From Mesaphorura yosii (taxonomy: Eukaryota > Arthropoda > Collembola > Poduromorpha > Tullbergiidae): a stretch of DNA of 64,000 nucleotides. This document shows positions 12,802 to 23,309 of the stretch, in pieces. Every line of letters starts with the position of its first letter. Within the stretch, counting starts at the first letter, position 1. Position numbers and translations under genes: made by a program. The stretch covers positions 186,001-250,000 of the forward strand of contig WIXG01000068.1 of the NCBI GenBank assembly GCA_009869945.1, written 5' to 3'. Below the pieces are notes generated by a model that was not told the DNA's origin, ran no database searches, and saw nothing but the letters and a program-made list of their open reading frames with translations.

Positions 12802-13248
12802 TCGAATGTGTTGGCGGCGGTGGTGCGATGAGTGGGCCAGCTTTATACTTGATCAACGACTAAAATACGGTGATACGATACGATAATCAGACTTCATGAC
12901 TCATCGAGTCGAGATAAGGAATAAATTCTTCTTATCTCTTTTCATTTAACTTACCGCCGCTCCAATCACTCGAGGCTGAACACTAGCACGGTAGCAGAAG
13001 CGATACACAATTATTCCTCCCCTTTATCAAGGTCTTGTCGATCAATTAAGTTATTTAATTCTAAATTCAGGATGCACAGCTGCATTGCAACTCAATTCGC
13101 GGGACTGGCGCGCCAAAGTCAAGAGCTCAGCTGCGGTTGTATGCAGTCGGACTCTCAGCGTCGCGTCGCAGAATCGATAACCTCAAAGATTCAGTCAACC
13201 CAGTCAATCCGTTAAAATAGAATTCAAGCCCTACAATTAAAGGTGGTA
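12802..13248. promoter_or_regulatory. Shared divergent promoter region of ATG5 and GTF3C6
   Basis: 447 bp lie between two divergent ATG codons, so both promoters must lie here. No TATA box was recognised, as is usual for housekeeping genes. The call is from gene layout only. Confidence 0.45.
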
Positions 13249-13924
13249 ATGTCAGCGTCAGTAGCATCAGGTGCAGATAGGCAAGCCACTGCTGTGTCGG
13301 ATAAGGAAAAGACCAAGATCGGTGCCGCGGATTCCGACGGCGAATACGAAGAATGTCTTGTTTACGTGGAAACGGATGATCTTCGATCAGTCGACGCAAT
13401 GTTTCGGGAGGAAGAGAGACAGAGGATGGACGAAGGCGATGAACGTACCCACGCTCGTGAAATTGAGATCACATTTCATAAGCTTGACACGGATGAACCG
13501 ATAATGGAGCTACAGGGCATGTAAGTCACTCCAGACGAAAGTCTTTAATTTGGCATTATGAATCAGCTCTGAATTTTATCGCAGGCACTTTTCGGGACGT
13601 GTGGAGGATCCTCCCGGCACTGGCCTTCTCTTTGCTCCGTCTTCCTCCGGTCTACCAAAGCTCACTTCAGATCTAACACCACCCATCGACCCAATATTCG
13701 GCGTGCAACCTCCCGCCCCCGACAAAGAATACCAACTCGTGTACAAAGCAGACAAAATCATTCGAATGAAGAGGGTCCACACTCAAATGGACCAGGAATT
13801 TGAGGATTATGGATACATTCGCACATTTGAGGATACGTCAGAGGAGGAGGGAGAAAAAGAAGAGGGTAATGGCGATGAAGGGCCTCCGCCGGTCAAGTCT
13901 CCGCAACCGTCGTCGAGTCAATAA
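13249..13924 (+). CDS. GTF3C6: TFIIIC subunit 6 homolog (tau55/Sfc7-type domain)
   Basis: Exons 13249-13520 and 13585-13924 encode 203 residues. The protein has the TFIIIC subunit 6 architecture: a short acidic start, the beta-strand pair ECLVYVET and MELQGMHFSGRVEDPPGTGLLF, then an acidic tail. In the family this small subunit belongs to the TFIIIC complex that binds B-box promoters of tRNA genes for RNA polymerase III. A second block, EYQLVYKADKIIRMKRV, corresponds to the segment that follows the core domain. The start is the first ATG in the open frame. The intron is 64 nt. AATAAA at 13981-13986. It converges with GPN1, with 106 bp between stop codons. The domain is short and divergent, so the family call is good but not certain. 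Confidence 0.75.
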
Positions 13925-13967
13925 AATGCTTTCCGATTCGATTCGTAACACTCATTTTGTACAATAT

Positions 13968-13986
13968 TTTATTTGCCACGAATAAA
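13968..13986. terminator. Bidirectional polyadenylation module, GTF3C6/GPN1
   Basis: TTTATT at 13968-13973 reads AATAAA on the minus strand and serves GPN1. AATAAA at 13981-13986 serves GTF3C6. The two signals are only 7 bp apart and back to back, so the two mRNA 3' ends should overlap by a few tens of bases. Confidence 0.6.
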
Positions 13987-14030
13987 GAAAATGTTAAGAA
14001 ATGTAACAAAAAACTGAGGCCCTGGCTCAT

Positions 14031-15561
14031 TTATTCAGGTTTCGGAGCCCGCTTCAGCACCTCCCGTTCGTAAAACTGACGGAATGATTGCTTATCTTCC
14101 TCGTTGTCATCACTTTCTCCTGAATGTGCCTCGCCTTCCTCGTCGTCTGATGTGTCCTCATCGTCATCGTCGTCGTAGTCCATGCCCATCATCAATGAAA
14201 AACCCTGCGAAGTGGCTGCACTCGCCGGTGTGGAGACCATCGATTCTTCTTCGTTCCCAAACCTGGATTTCTTGGACGGAGCACCCACGCCGTCCACCGT
14301 GCGTGTCATCGATTTGGCAAGTTGTTTCAATTCCTGTTTGTGCTTCGACGTGCTCGCTGCTGCGGCAGCCGCCTTTTTCTCTCGGGCGGCAATCTCTCGC
14401 TTAAACTCAGGCAGGAAAATTGTCTCGTACTCGACCACCGCGTCCGCAAGTTTGCCAAACAAGGCTGCCATTCCTTGGCCTGTCGTAGCCGATACAGACA
14501 CGCGTCCAATTTTTGAATAGAACTCGTCCAGACTCAGGGAGAGCGACGAAGCCAAGTTTGCAGCGTAGCCTTCATGTTTCGACAAGGCGGCCTGGTAAAT
14601 CTCAAAGTCCTCCATCCACTGCTCGGCGTACGTGGTCGCAGGAATCTCGGTGTCTCCTTCAGACTTCACCATGCGATCGCATTTGTTCAGGGCGATGACC
14701 ATCGGCAATCGGCTTTTGTACAATATTGAAAGCCCGTACGTCATGTTCGAAATAAATGTGATGGGATTCAGATTGTTGGTGAGATCAGTCACGTACAGCA
14801 CGGCACTTCGAAAGCGGGCGGCAAGGCTCTGAAGGATAATTTGCCCAGATGCGGACCACATGAACACTTCAATCTGGCCTGGAGTGTCGATAATCACGAA
14901 ATCATTCGAACGTAGAGGTTTCTGGAGGATGAGCCGAATCACCTGGTCGAATTTTGTGGAAAACAGGTTCAGGGAAGTGACGATGGCTCCGTTTGGCCCG
15001 AGCTTGTAATTCTCCATTACCTTCTTGTAGTCTACGGTGTCCCGAATATCTGAACAGTGAATAATATTTGTTTGTTAATGACGAAGGACCAAATCCAGGT
15101 CGTCAGAGCCTACACGTCTACTAACTTACCAATATTAACTGGGTACGGCGGATCACCACATGCTGGATCCAAGTTGACAACGTAGGGCGGTCGTCCCTCA
15201 CCAATGAGCGTAGCAATCAGACGATTAGCAAGTGTTGTTTTACCAGCACCAGCCATGCCAATCAGGATAAGGATGGTCGGGCGGTTTGCAGTGTTCTCGC
15301 CAAGATTGCCAAATCCATCATCGTTCATTCCAACGTTGCTGCGTGCATCGCCTGCACTTGCTCCAGCCTGCGGCTGCGCGCTCGTACCCAAATTCTTTTC
15401 ACCAATGTGGAGTTTGGAAATCATTTCCGAAGCAGCTGAATCAATGATTCATGATTCATCGACTAATTACTGACACAATCGCTTTCGCGGACAAAGATCA
15501 ACTTACCCTCCTCTCTCAGAGCAGCAGCGGTTGCGACACGGGCACCACTCGTAGAAGCCAT
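14031..15561 (-). CDS. GPN1: GPN-loop GTPase 1
   Basis: Exons 15507-15561, 15130-15435 and 14031-15049 encode 459 residues. GPN1 (XAB1/Npa3) is a GTPase that assembles and imports RNA polymerase II. The sequence shows the P-loop GMAGAGKTT, the signature LGPNGAIVTSLNLF (the GPN loop), DTPGQIEVF (G3), NKCDRM (G4), and an acidic C-terminal tail with a DDDDDEDTSDDEEGE stretch. The N terminus carries about 50 extra residues before the P-loop, explaining the greater length than human GPN1 (374). The start is the only ATG in exon 1. Minus-strand AATAAA lies at 13968-13973, overlapping the GTF3C6 3' UTR. Confidence 0.95.
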
Positions 15562-16691
15562 GCTGTAACTCCTTAATCCTTATTTTATTAATTAGCAAGA
15601 ATTCTGTGTCCAATGCCACGATTCGTAGTTAAGTTCCTGTCAGCGTGATGAGCCGAAACAGCCGTGTTTCGATCTCGTGCAAAATGCAATACAAAGTCGT
15701 CTGGCTGTTTTGAATCGTGCGCACAAGGAAAATGAAGAGCTCAAGCTCACATTTCTCTCTCAAGTGCAGTGCACTTGCAGAGAGAATGAAATTTGTGAAC
15801 AAGAAATTCTCCGTCATGCCACGGCTACGGCGTTAAAAATTCTCCCAATTTTGCAACAAAACGCCAAGGCAAATGAAAGATCATTTGCTCCAGCTTCACC
15901 GGTCAGCTAGTCAGTCAGAATGGCACAGTACCGGTCAACTTCCATTGAAAATTAAGTCTATAGTTGTCGACAAGGTCCGATGTGATTTTCTTACTAACAA
16001 GAATAGTAGATTTTATTCAAATGACTGCTTAGCGTATTAAACATTACTTCGTTGTTTACAGTTTACATTGTGCCTGGCCCTGCCTAGAGAAAGAATAGAA
16101 AGTTTTGACGCGATGCCAATTTAATATTTGAGTCTGAGCTTGAATTTTTCGCAAATCTCAATGGTCTTGAATAAAATCGAGCGAGGGACGCTATAAATAG
16201 TTATTTGTCTTGTTTCGCGAATCTTGACTCTGCACAAGACAAAAGAACCGAGAACTAGAGCGAGAACTGCACGGCCACAGAAAATGGAAACTGAACGAAT
16301 TTAGCATTTAGCTGCTACAGGCAGCAGGCTGTGTTTTGTACGGAGCTGAAAATGAACCGAGGTAAATGACAGGCTCTTGGCCCGAGCACGAGCAGTGTGA
16401 CATGACAGATTCTTCAAATTCGTAGAGGTAAATAATTAATTATGAGCCCGACCTCGTCTGGCGCGCTCGGCGCGCCCGGCGCATGACAACCCGCTGCAGA
16501 GAAGAGTTTGGCTGACGTTGATATTGATTAGAAGCGGCTAGCAGTGCATGAAATTAGATTGGAAACTGGTAAATCCAATTGAAAACTGAAACTTAATTCT
16601 GGTTCCTGAATCTTGAATCCTGCCGTGACTGTACGTACTTTTAGATAAGAAGGTATACATGTTAAAGAATTAAAGGAAATTGATAATTGAA
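15562..16691. other. Intergenic region with an isolated TATA box
   Basis: No coding gene was recognised. A strong CTATAAATAG at 16191-16200 (+) is followed about 165 bp later by ATG AAC CGA G and a GTAAAT donor (near 16350-16365). This could be the first exon of an unrecognised plus-strand gene, but no convincing continuation was found. GPN1 promoter elements must lie just above 15561. Confidence 0.4.
16191..16200 (+). promoter_or_regulatory. TATA box, gene unknown
   Basis: CTATAAATAG is a near-perfect TATA consensus in an otherwise gene-less stretch. No coding region could be assigned to it. Confidence 0.35.
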
Positions 16692-16832
16692 TTAGGCGAA
16701 TAGTGAATAGAGAGTTATGGAGATTAGTGTCAGGAGGGCCGTGATGATTATGAAAGTCACCATGAGGTTGGCTCCCTCGCCCTGGTCCTGGATGAACTGC
16801 ATCGACTTCCGCCGGATATCCGAAGCAGGCAT
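16692..16832 (-). CDS. 46-residue single-pass membrane micropeptide with RRxS motif
   Basis: A complete small frame starts at ATG 16832 and ends in TAA at 16692. A good acceptor (TTCGCAG, ag at 16834-16835) lies two bases before the ATG, implying a 5'-UTR intron. A CAG-GTAAAA donor at 16948 and a CTATAAATAG at 17384-17393 could supply the first exon and promoter. The peptide has a short polar head with IRRKS (residues 6-10), an amphipathic linker with QFIQDQGEG, and a C-terminal helix (about 24-45) rich in I, L, T and F that ends at the C terminus. Basic RRxS head, linker and terminal membrane helix recall phospholamban-type regulators of the SERCA calcium pump. Overall identity to them is low. 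Function is inference and no database comparison was possible. Confidence 0.5.
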   Translation of the reverse strand: MPASDIRRKSMQFIQDQGEGANLMVTFIIITALLTLISITLYSLFA

Positions 16833-18344
16833 TCTGCGAATCGACAAAATTGCAAAATGGCACAATCAATTCTTCCATTACTAATTCCATCTACAGTCCT
16901 ACGCGGAGCCCGACTGGATGCCCGCCATTAAATTAATCTTAATTTTACCTGATTTGTTTTTAGGCACGAAGATTCACCGACTTGAAAGAGATTAGCAACG
17001 ATTTTGCTCGCTGGCTCCACGCAGACGGACACTTCACACGAACCACGAACGGATCACTTGCGAATTGCGAGTTGAAAGACTGGTCAAGCTCAACCTACGC
17101 TGCTGGTCAGTCACGACTCGCCGACTCAAGACCAGAAGATTCCAAACCCCAAATCCAAGAACAGGTGAGCTGTCTCTGTTTCCAATAAATTGAAAGCTCA
17201 ATCGTGATCTGACTGACTGAGGATCAACTCTTCGTCGCGTCGTCCACTTGAACTCCGGAGTTATTTTCCTTTGCCGTTGGTATGAAGAAGAAAGTGGGTT
17301 GGCGAATTCGAATTGGGCTTTCAGGGTGGAGAGGTTGCCAATTTTTTCTGGATGTTTCGCGTTTCGCTTGCATTGCATAAATTCTATTTATAGCCTGCGG
17401 CCGTACTCTCGAGACTCTTGAGACTCAAGAATTCTATTATGAAGATGATCTTCGCGGTTAATCGGGGCAAAGGCAAAGCTAAACCCAAGCCGAGCTCAAG
17501 AGCCTTGTGGGTACATTTGTACACTTGTTTTTCTTTTCAGTGCCATGATACTCGAGTGCCATGAATGCCGAATCATGAATTCGGCACGGCGGCAGCCTCC
17601 TCACAAAGGCACCTTGGAATTATTACGAGTATCAAATCAAGTACATCATCTTCATCGTCAGGCAAGCAGCATTCATGCATTGGCCTAATAGGAGATGAGA
17701 AATGTTACTGGTGCTCTCACATGGCTCAGGAATTCACCGTGGCGGAGAGCCCACGGCCGCCGCCTGCCCGCCTGCTTGTTGATATCATTCACACTTGCGT
17801 GGCGGAGAATCGTTTAAATCATAAAAACCCCATTTGCCATTAGCATTTAGCCATTAAGACATCAAACCTGAGCCGATGCCAGCTTATCATTAACAAATCG
17901 TTATTTTCTTTATGCTACGTTGCAAAATTCGTGTCGTCGTGCCGTGCTACGCCGTGATGAGTGAGGCATCCGATTGCGGGCCATTGCCAAAATGAGTCAC
18001 GAATCGCTATTTGAACTATTCCAAGCTCCATGCATTTATTTAATTCGGTGAGAACCAGGATTGCGAATGCCTTGAACGCCTGAAGAGAACACCAAAAGTT
18101 GTAGAATTGAATTACTCGTTAGGAATTGTTAATTGTGGGACTCGGTGAAGTACGGCTAAACACTTGAAATCTGAAAATGGCTTTATTTTATTGCATCACA
18201 GCATCACAAGTAAAGTAGTTGAAGTAACAATTAATAGAACAGTTAACAAAAGTCATGAACTGGTATAAGGGAGATGAAGGTCAAGTGGAAGTGGAAGCGG
18301 AAGGAAGGCATTCCAAAGCGTACGTGCTTGATGCTTTGAGTTAT
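16833..18344. other. Non-coding, includes probable 5' exon and promoter of the micropeptide gene
   Basis: On the minus strand this contains a probable intron (16834-16948) and a non-coding exon from 16949 towards about 17355. A TATA box lies at 17384-17393. The remainder to 18344 shows only chance frames. Minus-strand AATAAA at 18182-18187 belongs to the GGY peptide gene. Confidence 0.4.
17384..17393 (-). promoter_or_regulatory. TATA box, probable promoter of the RRxS micropeptide gene
   Basis: CTATAAATAG reads on the minus strand. Transcription would start near 17355 and run through the untranslated first exon to the micropeptide. The link is positional. Confidence 0.4.
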
Positions 18345-18659
18345 TTATCCCCAGTATCCACCATAGCCTCCGTACCCTCCATAGCCACCATAGCCGCCAT
18401 AGCCTCCGTAGCCTCCATAGCCTCCTGAAATCGATAGCACCGTTAATGTTAATGGTCGTGCAAGTACAGTCGTAACTCGTAATAGTTCATGCAATGAAAT
18501 GTAAAGATTACCTCTCCATCCACCGCCGTAGCCACCTCCGTAGCCGCCGTATCCTCCATAGCCGCCATAGCCTCCGTATCCACCGTAACCCCAGCCATGG
18601 GGCTTGGCGTACGAAATGGCAACAAGGGCAAGAAGAAGCACGCAAAGGAAACGAAGCAT
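18345..18659 (-). CDS. Secreted Gly/Tyr-rich (GGY-repeat) peptide
   Basis: Exons 18512-18659 and 18345-18424 encode 75 residues. A clear signal peptide (MLRFLCVLLLALVAISYA) is followed by KPHGWG and a mature chain made almost only of YGG/GGY triplets, with one GGGWRG interruption exactly at the intron. It ends in YWG. Such chains occur in cuticle proteins, adhesive or silk-like proteins and in invertebrate antimicrobial GGY peptides. The sequence does not decide between them. TATAAAAA lies on the minus strand at 18772-18779, about 115 bp upstream of the ATG, and AATAAA at 18182-18187. The repeat is split across the intron, so both exons encode the same triplet array. Confidence 0.8.
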   Translation of the reverse strand: MLRFLCVLLLALVAISYAKPHGWGYGGYGGYGGYGGYGGYGGGYGGGWRGNLYISLHELLRVTTVLARPLTLTVLSISGGYGGYGGYGGYGGYGGYGGYGGYWG

Positions 18660-20121
18660 GATCTGAGCTTTGTTTTAACCACTGACACTGCTGGAGCTGA
18701 AACTGTAATCTCTAAGTGAGTCTGAATCTGAAGTCCGCTGAACTGTACCACCAAAATAGCAAGCCAGGTTGTTTTTATATGTGCTCGGAACAAAGGACGA
18801 CGTAAGGCACGGCCACAGCCAAACACGGAATTTTATTTTACTGGACAGAGCCGCTTTAATGGCTTTGACTTTTTAACGTACTTGTCCTTCGTGCTTATAT
18901 ATTTTAACATGCAGGTACTAAACAGGTACGCTGTAATCAGTAATCAGCTAGCCGCCTACCTGAAAGAAGTGCATTCAGACAAGCGGTTGGCTGGCTGGCT
19001 TTTCTTGAGAAATTTGTGTGCGTAGTCGTAATTAACGGGTTTAATGGGCCATTCCACATGGTAATCAGCTCATCTTCTCTTTAATCTCATGGCTCAAGTT
19101 CATCGTCGTTCTTGTAACCATGATAATAATTAAGGCTTTTAACTAAGCGTTAAACTTGTCCATTCTCAGAATCAGAAGCGACGGAATGAGTTTGATTCAT
19201 GCCAAAATAGCCAGAATTGAATTGAATTGTTACTCGGAGTTCCGGCGTTGCGTGACCGAATCGATTTTCACATCGTTGTCAATGGCTATGACGTCCTTAA
19301 CTTCTCGCTGAGCAGTTTACCTCACTGTTGTCACTATTTTCGCGAATTTTATCCCATTGTTCTCGCGATTGTGACTTCAACACCTTTGGCAATGAACCTG
19401 CTGTCGAGTTCAATCGTTCGCCCGGCTGCGGTTTAGCATGGCAGTGGCCATGGCCTTATTCACACTTTCTTTGGCGTAGAACCCCTCGTACAATTTGGAG
19501 TATTGCGGATTTGCCATCAGGAAACTCGTTTGACAACTTTTCGCAATTTCGTACTACCTGTACTGCCCATGGGAAATCCTTCCTTTGCCTCCTACGACGA
19601 ATGCCATTCCTTTAGCACCTGTTTGTCTCTTAACCTGGAATCTGCATAAATCGAGAGGTTTCATTGATTTTTCCTCCTTCTGCCCATAAATCTTGATAAA
19701 TCCAGATTTAATAGTCCAGTCTCACGACAAAGATCAAAGATTAGAAAGACGAGACGCGACGACGCGAGAGTGATGACAAACGTTCGTTGATTTCGAAATT
19801 GCGATTTGCGGTCGCCAACTGCGGGAATTTCCATACATTTATTGCAAGGCAGCACGAAATTCTGGAATGAAATATGCGAGTAGGACCTTAATTTAATTAC
19901 GTAAGGTTTTAATAGGCTCACCCGTACAACGAAATATAAAGGAACTGATGCTAGTCTAAAATGAAGTAAAAATGCTACAGAAAGCCAACGTGCCATTTCC
20001 TTTTTGTTTGAAACGGGCTTTACAACAGTTTTATTAAAAGTTGGATAAGTGCGGGCACAGGCAGCGAAGTGACGACACGAATTTATTGATGAGCTGCAAT
20101 CAACTAAAAAGCAAAGCTGTT
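18660..20121. other. Intergenic, promoter of GGY gene and 3' UTR of hydroxylase
   Basis: Holds TATAAAAA (18772-18779, minus) for the GGY peptide gene and AATAAA (20082-20087, minus) for the hydroxylase gene. Several frames of 60-150 codons exist but show no family features. Confidence 0.5.
18772..18779 (-). promoter_or_regulatory. TATA box of the GGY peptide gene
   Basis: TATAAAAA on the minus strand lies about 115 bp upstream of the ATG at 18659. It gives a 5' UTR of roughly 85 nt. Confidence 0.55.
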
Positions 20122-21339
20122 TCATTTATTGTTACTCTTCTCGTCGGGTATCAAAGTCTTAATTGGTGTCGGTCCCCAGATTCGCTTGTGTCTCATGAAC
20201 TGCTTGGATTTCCTGAATAAAGAGTCTGTCCCATGCAAGTAGTCCAGTAAACCAATCACGCCGTAATTGTAGTTGAATCTGGAATGTACAGGATGCCAAA
20301 TAATTAGTGACCGCTACCCTACAGCCGATTCTGAAAGATGTGGGCATATATGTTATATATTATTAGGAAGCTTTTGTTCAAGCCGATTTACATCCAAAAT
20401 TTCGGACAAATCGGACAACGGGTTCCAAAGTTATGAGTATTTCTGTGAAAAAAGCGCTCATTCTGTCTCCCTTTGTTGTATGGTGACAAATGGTGGTCTA
20501 ATGGTGGTAATGGTCCGTCAATCAACAATTAAGAAAAGTAGGTCGCTGGGTTCTTACTTTAAGTGATGAAAATCGTGAAATTCAGGCGACTCGAAGAATG
20601 GGAGATGATAGCCCGAATGCACGGTGAGTGTTTCGATGGTGGCCAGCGTGATCCAAACCCACATCAGTGCAATGTGGGATCGGAACAAGATGGGGCCTAC
20701 TACAATTGGGATCACATTCGATACGAGGTGCTCAATCGGGTGGCAGTACGCTGCCGAAACGGCCACGGGCGAAATCCACGTGTGGTGCTTCTTGTGAATC
20801 CACTTGTAAAAGTACGGGTGATGAAGGAGTCGATGCGAGTAGTAAAATAGGATTTCTACGACTAGGACAAATCCGGCGAGGTGAAACACTGCTTCGGGTA
20901 GAGAAGGAAGGCGGGCAGGAATTCCGTGTCCTCGAGCAGCATCGACGTGGTAGACGAACATTGACATTGGAATTGTGAGGAGTTGATTGAAACCGACGAC
21001 TGCGAGCAGGTCGAAGAGCTGGGCTTTGGAAATCTGAAGACGCGTAATCGTATGAGGCGTAAATGTAAATAACCGATTTTCTTAAGGAAAACCCAAAATG
21101 CCCCAAAGAAAAAGACTTGCCGGATAAGATTTGAAGTTCTCCTGTACTTTGTAGGAGAGGATGAATTTTGGGCGTCCCGTTACGTCGATTATGGTGAAGA
21201 ATGTTCCCAGACTCCAGTACGCGAGAAACGAGACGAGGACGGTGCCCCATACTTTTATGTTGTACTCACTGTGGCCGAATGCTGCTTCAATCCAATTCCA
21301 GGCTGACTGAAGGGACGCTTCTTCTGTGCCCGTGGCCAT
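20122..21339 (-). CDS. Fatty acid hydroxylase superfamily protein, FAXDC2-like
   Basis: Best model: exons 21117-21339, 20558-21023 and 20122-20278, 281 residues. It is a multi-pass ER-type non-haem di-iron enzyme family (sterol C4-methyl oxidase/FAXDC2). All histidine boxes are present: HRLLHH, HKKHH, the HPIEH segment and HDFHHLKFN, followed by LDYLHGTD. Transmembrane stretches surround them. The first splice junction is uncertain. The model used keeps the family's YKxQ...NQ spacing but needs weak sites. Stronger sites (donor at 21147, acceptor before 21033) give a protein seven residues shorter that loses YKVQ. The AAT AAA TGA at the end makes a polyadenylation hexamer abutting the stop. 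A second hexamer lies at 20082-20087. The substrate is unknown. Confidence 0.88.
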
Positions 21340-22532
21340 GACCAAGCGACAGCCGGTTCGGGTTTTTACGGGTTAAAAACTCCGTACGCCGCGGAAAACC
21401 GATCCGATCTCGATCTCGACGACGAGTGCAATGAAAATTTAACCAATTATCAATCGTGCGATGATGATGACTAATCTGCTGAAGAAGTTCGGTCGCACAA
21501 GTTGATTATAATTATAACTTTTGTACAGTGAACTCTGGATCCATTGCGAAATGTAAAATACGGAATGTGTATGCAAAACAGCAAAGCCAGGCATACTTGA
21601 ACGGGACCTGAGTGCTCTAAATCGAATATTGCTCCTGCCATGAGTTGACTTGACATTTGACTCTTCACATTCATGCCTTGGTACTCGCTACTGACCTTAA
21701 CATTTTCGTAATAGTGAATGAATTGTGAAATTAACGCTTTCGTGTGTGTCGTTCGTATGTGGGCCCAGCTCCACAAACAGATTAATACCTCGCCTTTTAG
21801 CCTTAGCCTGGCTCTTCCAACTTCCAAGATTAGCAGGACATGTGTAATTTATTTTAGTCTCTACCCAGGTAGAGCAAACTTGTGGGCATTTCACCTGCTT
21901 GAATAACTTTAAAATAATTAATTACATTTTCCCAGGTATCTTTCACCTTTCATCGAATCGAATAAACAGTCCTTGACTCATCTTGTATGCTGCACATGAG
22001 ATTTGGTATTTCCCTGGACAGGTGGCCAGAATTTCGTGCTAATTTATATTACTCGCGAAATTCTCGTAGATGGGTGTGTAGAGGTAGGAATCCGATATCC
22101 CTGCTCATCTGCTTGGGTTCGGTTTATTGCATTTGATCGGTTCGATCGGTCACACCACGTTCGAATGCGCAAAGGTCAACTACGAAGACGTGACGGACGT
22201 GTTTCGATGCCAAAAGAATGTGACGATTGTGTCATTGTGACAATTTAAATTCAAACATGACTCGAAGCTCAAACGTTACATCACCTGATTGATTTGGTTG
22301 TGATTGGGACAAAAGCACTTGAGATTTGAGCCTGGCAATTTCAAGGACGCACCTGTTTTCAGTGTTTCGTGTTTCCCCAAGATTAGGATTGAGTTCAATT
22401 CAAGAGGCGGGCTGAGCCTCGGCCGCTATCGAATAAAAGTGGTCATCAGAAGCGTGAGGCTATGATAGTCATTGATTCACTAATTGACATCGACACAGTA
22501 AAAGGCTACTGGTCTGCTAAACTCTTTCCAAA
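21340..22532. other. Divergent intergenic region, hydroxylase and lipocalin promoters
   Basis: Both flanking genes point away from this 1.2-kb stretch. A TATA-like GAATAAAAG near 22431-22439 lies about 100 bp before the lipocalin ATG. No gene recognised. Confidence 0.45.
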
Positions 22533-23309
22533 ATGAATTCAAGTGCTTTCATCGTTTTCCTGCTTGCCGTCGTCTGCATCGGCGGCTCCTTCGCACAAAA
22601 TGGAGTCCCGTGCCACGCGGACATTTTTACCTTGACGCCAAGGCACTCGCTCAACATTTCAGCCGTAAGTCTAGCCAAGTACAAGAATGTGTATGAATTA
22701 GGTGAATTAATGCATGACTAATGAGTGATGGCTTCGTTATCGTTTCCAGTTCCTTGGAAATTGGTACGAGCACGAGTTCGCCTCCTCCCACATCGGCAAC
22801 ACACCGCCTGCAGACTACCGCTGTCGCTCAATCAACCTGAGCATGCCCAACGCGACGAATCCACTCCGACTCCTGGCTGGCGAGACGTACGTCGATCTGG
22901 AGACTGACCAGATCCGGACTGGACGCGGGTACATCAGCATTAATGACACACGGAGTCCTCTGAGCTCAGTTTGGGAGTTGGAGGATGCCACAAGCGGGCG
23001 TAAGTTGGAATAGCTACCTTGAATTCCACTCGCCTGAGTACATTTGAATTAATTGCTTGCTATTTTCGTGTTCCATATTTAGAGCAAGCGGTCATGATCC
23101 TCCTCGCCGCAGACCTTGACTTTGGGCAGTGGGCAGTGATTTACCAGTGCCAGCACATCGGGCCAGAGAATTACCGATGGGAAACGGTCACAGCGTACGG
23201 GAGAAGCCGCGGGCTGGACGCGGAGGTCAGACGCTTCCTGAAGGCGCTCATGGTCGGAGTCGGCTTCCGCATCGGGGATCACCACAGCGTCAGGCAGGAC
23301 ACTTGCTAA
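22533..23309 (+). CDS. Secreted lipocalin-like protein 1
   Basis: Exons 22533-22664, 22750-22999 and 23083-23309 encode 202 residues. A signal peptide (MNSSAFIVFLLAVVCIGG) precedes CHAD and the lipocalin strand-A signature FLGNWYEHEF (GxW motif) at the start of exon 2. Then follow YRCRSINLSM, DLDFGQWAVIYQCQ (the conserved xxWxxxxxC strand), and a C-terminal helix ending in DTC. Two disulfides are possible. Lipocalins bind small hydrophobic ligands outside cells. The subfamily resembles apolipoprotein-D-like insect lipocalins, ligand unknown. The first intron falls immediately before the GxW strand in phase 0, the same place as in the second lipocalin at 30694. AATAAA at 23410-23415. Confidence 0.8.

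Noticed and set aside
17565-17843. 92-codon Ser-rich plus-strand frame
   Set aside because: Low-complexity composition, with no promoter, splice or family evidence.
19661-20125. 154-codon minus-strand frame whose ATG overlaps the hydroxylase stop (ATGA)
   Set aside because: It lies in the 3' UTR with polyadenylation hexamers at its start and at 20082. It has no family features, and bicistronic coupling is not expected here.
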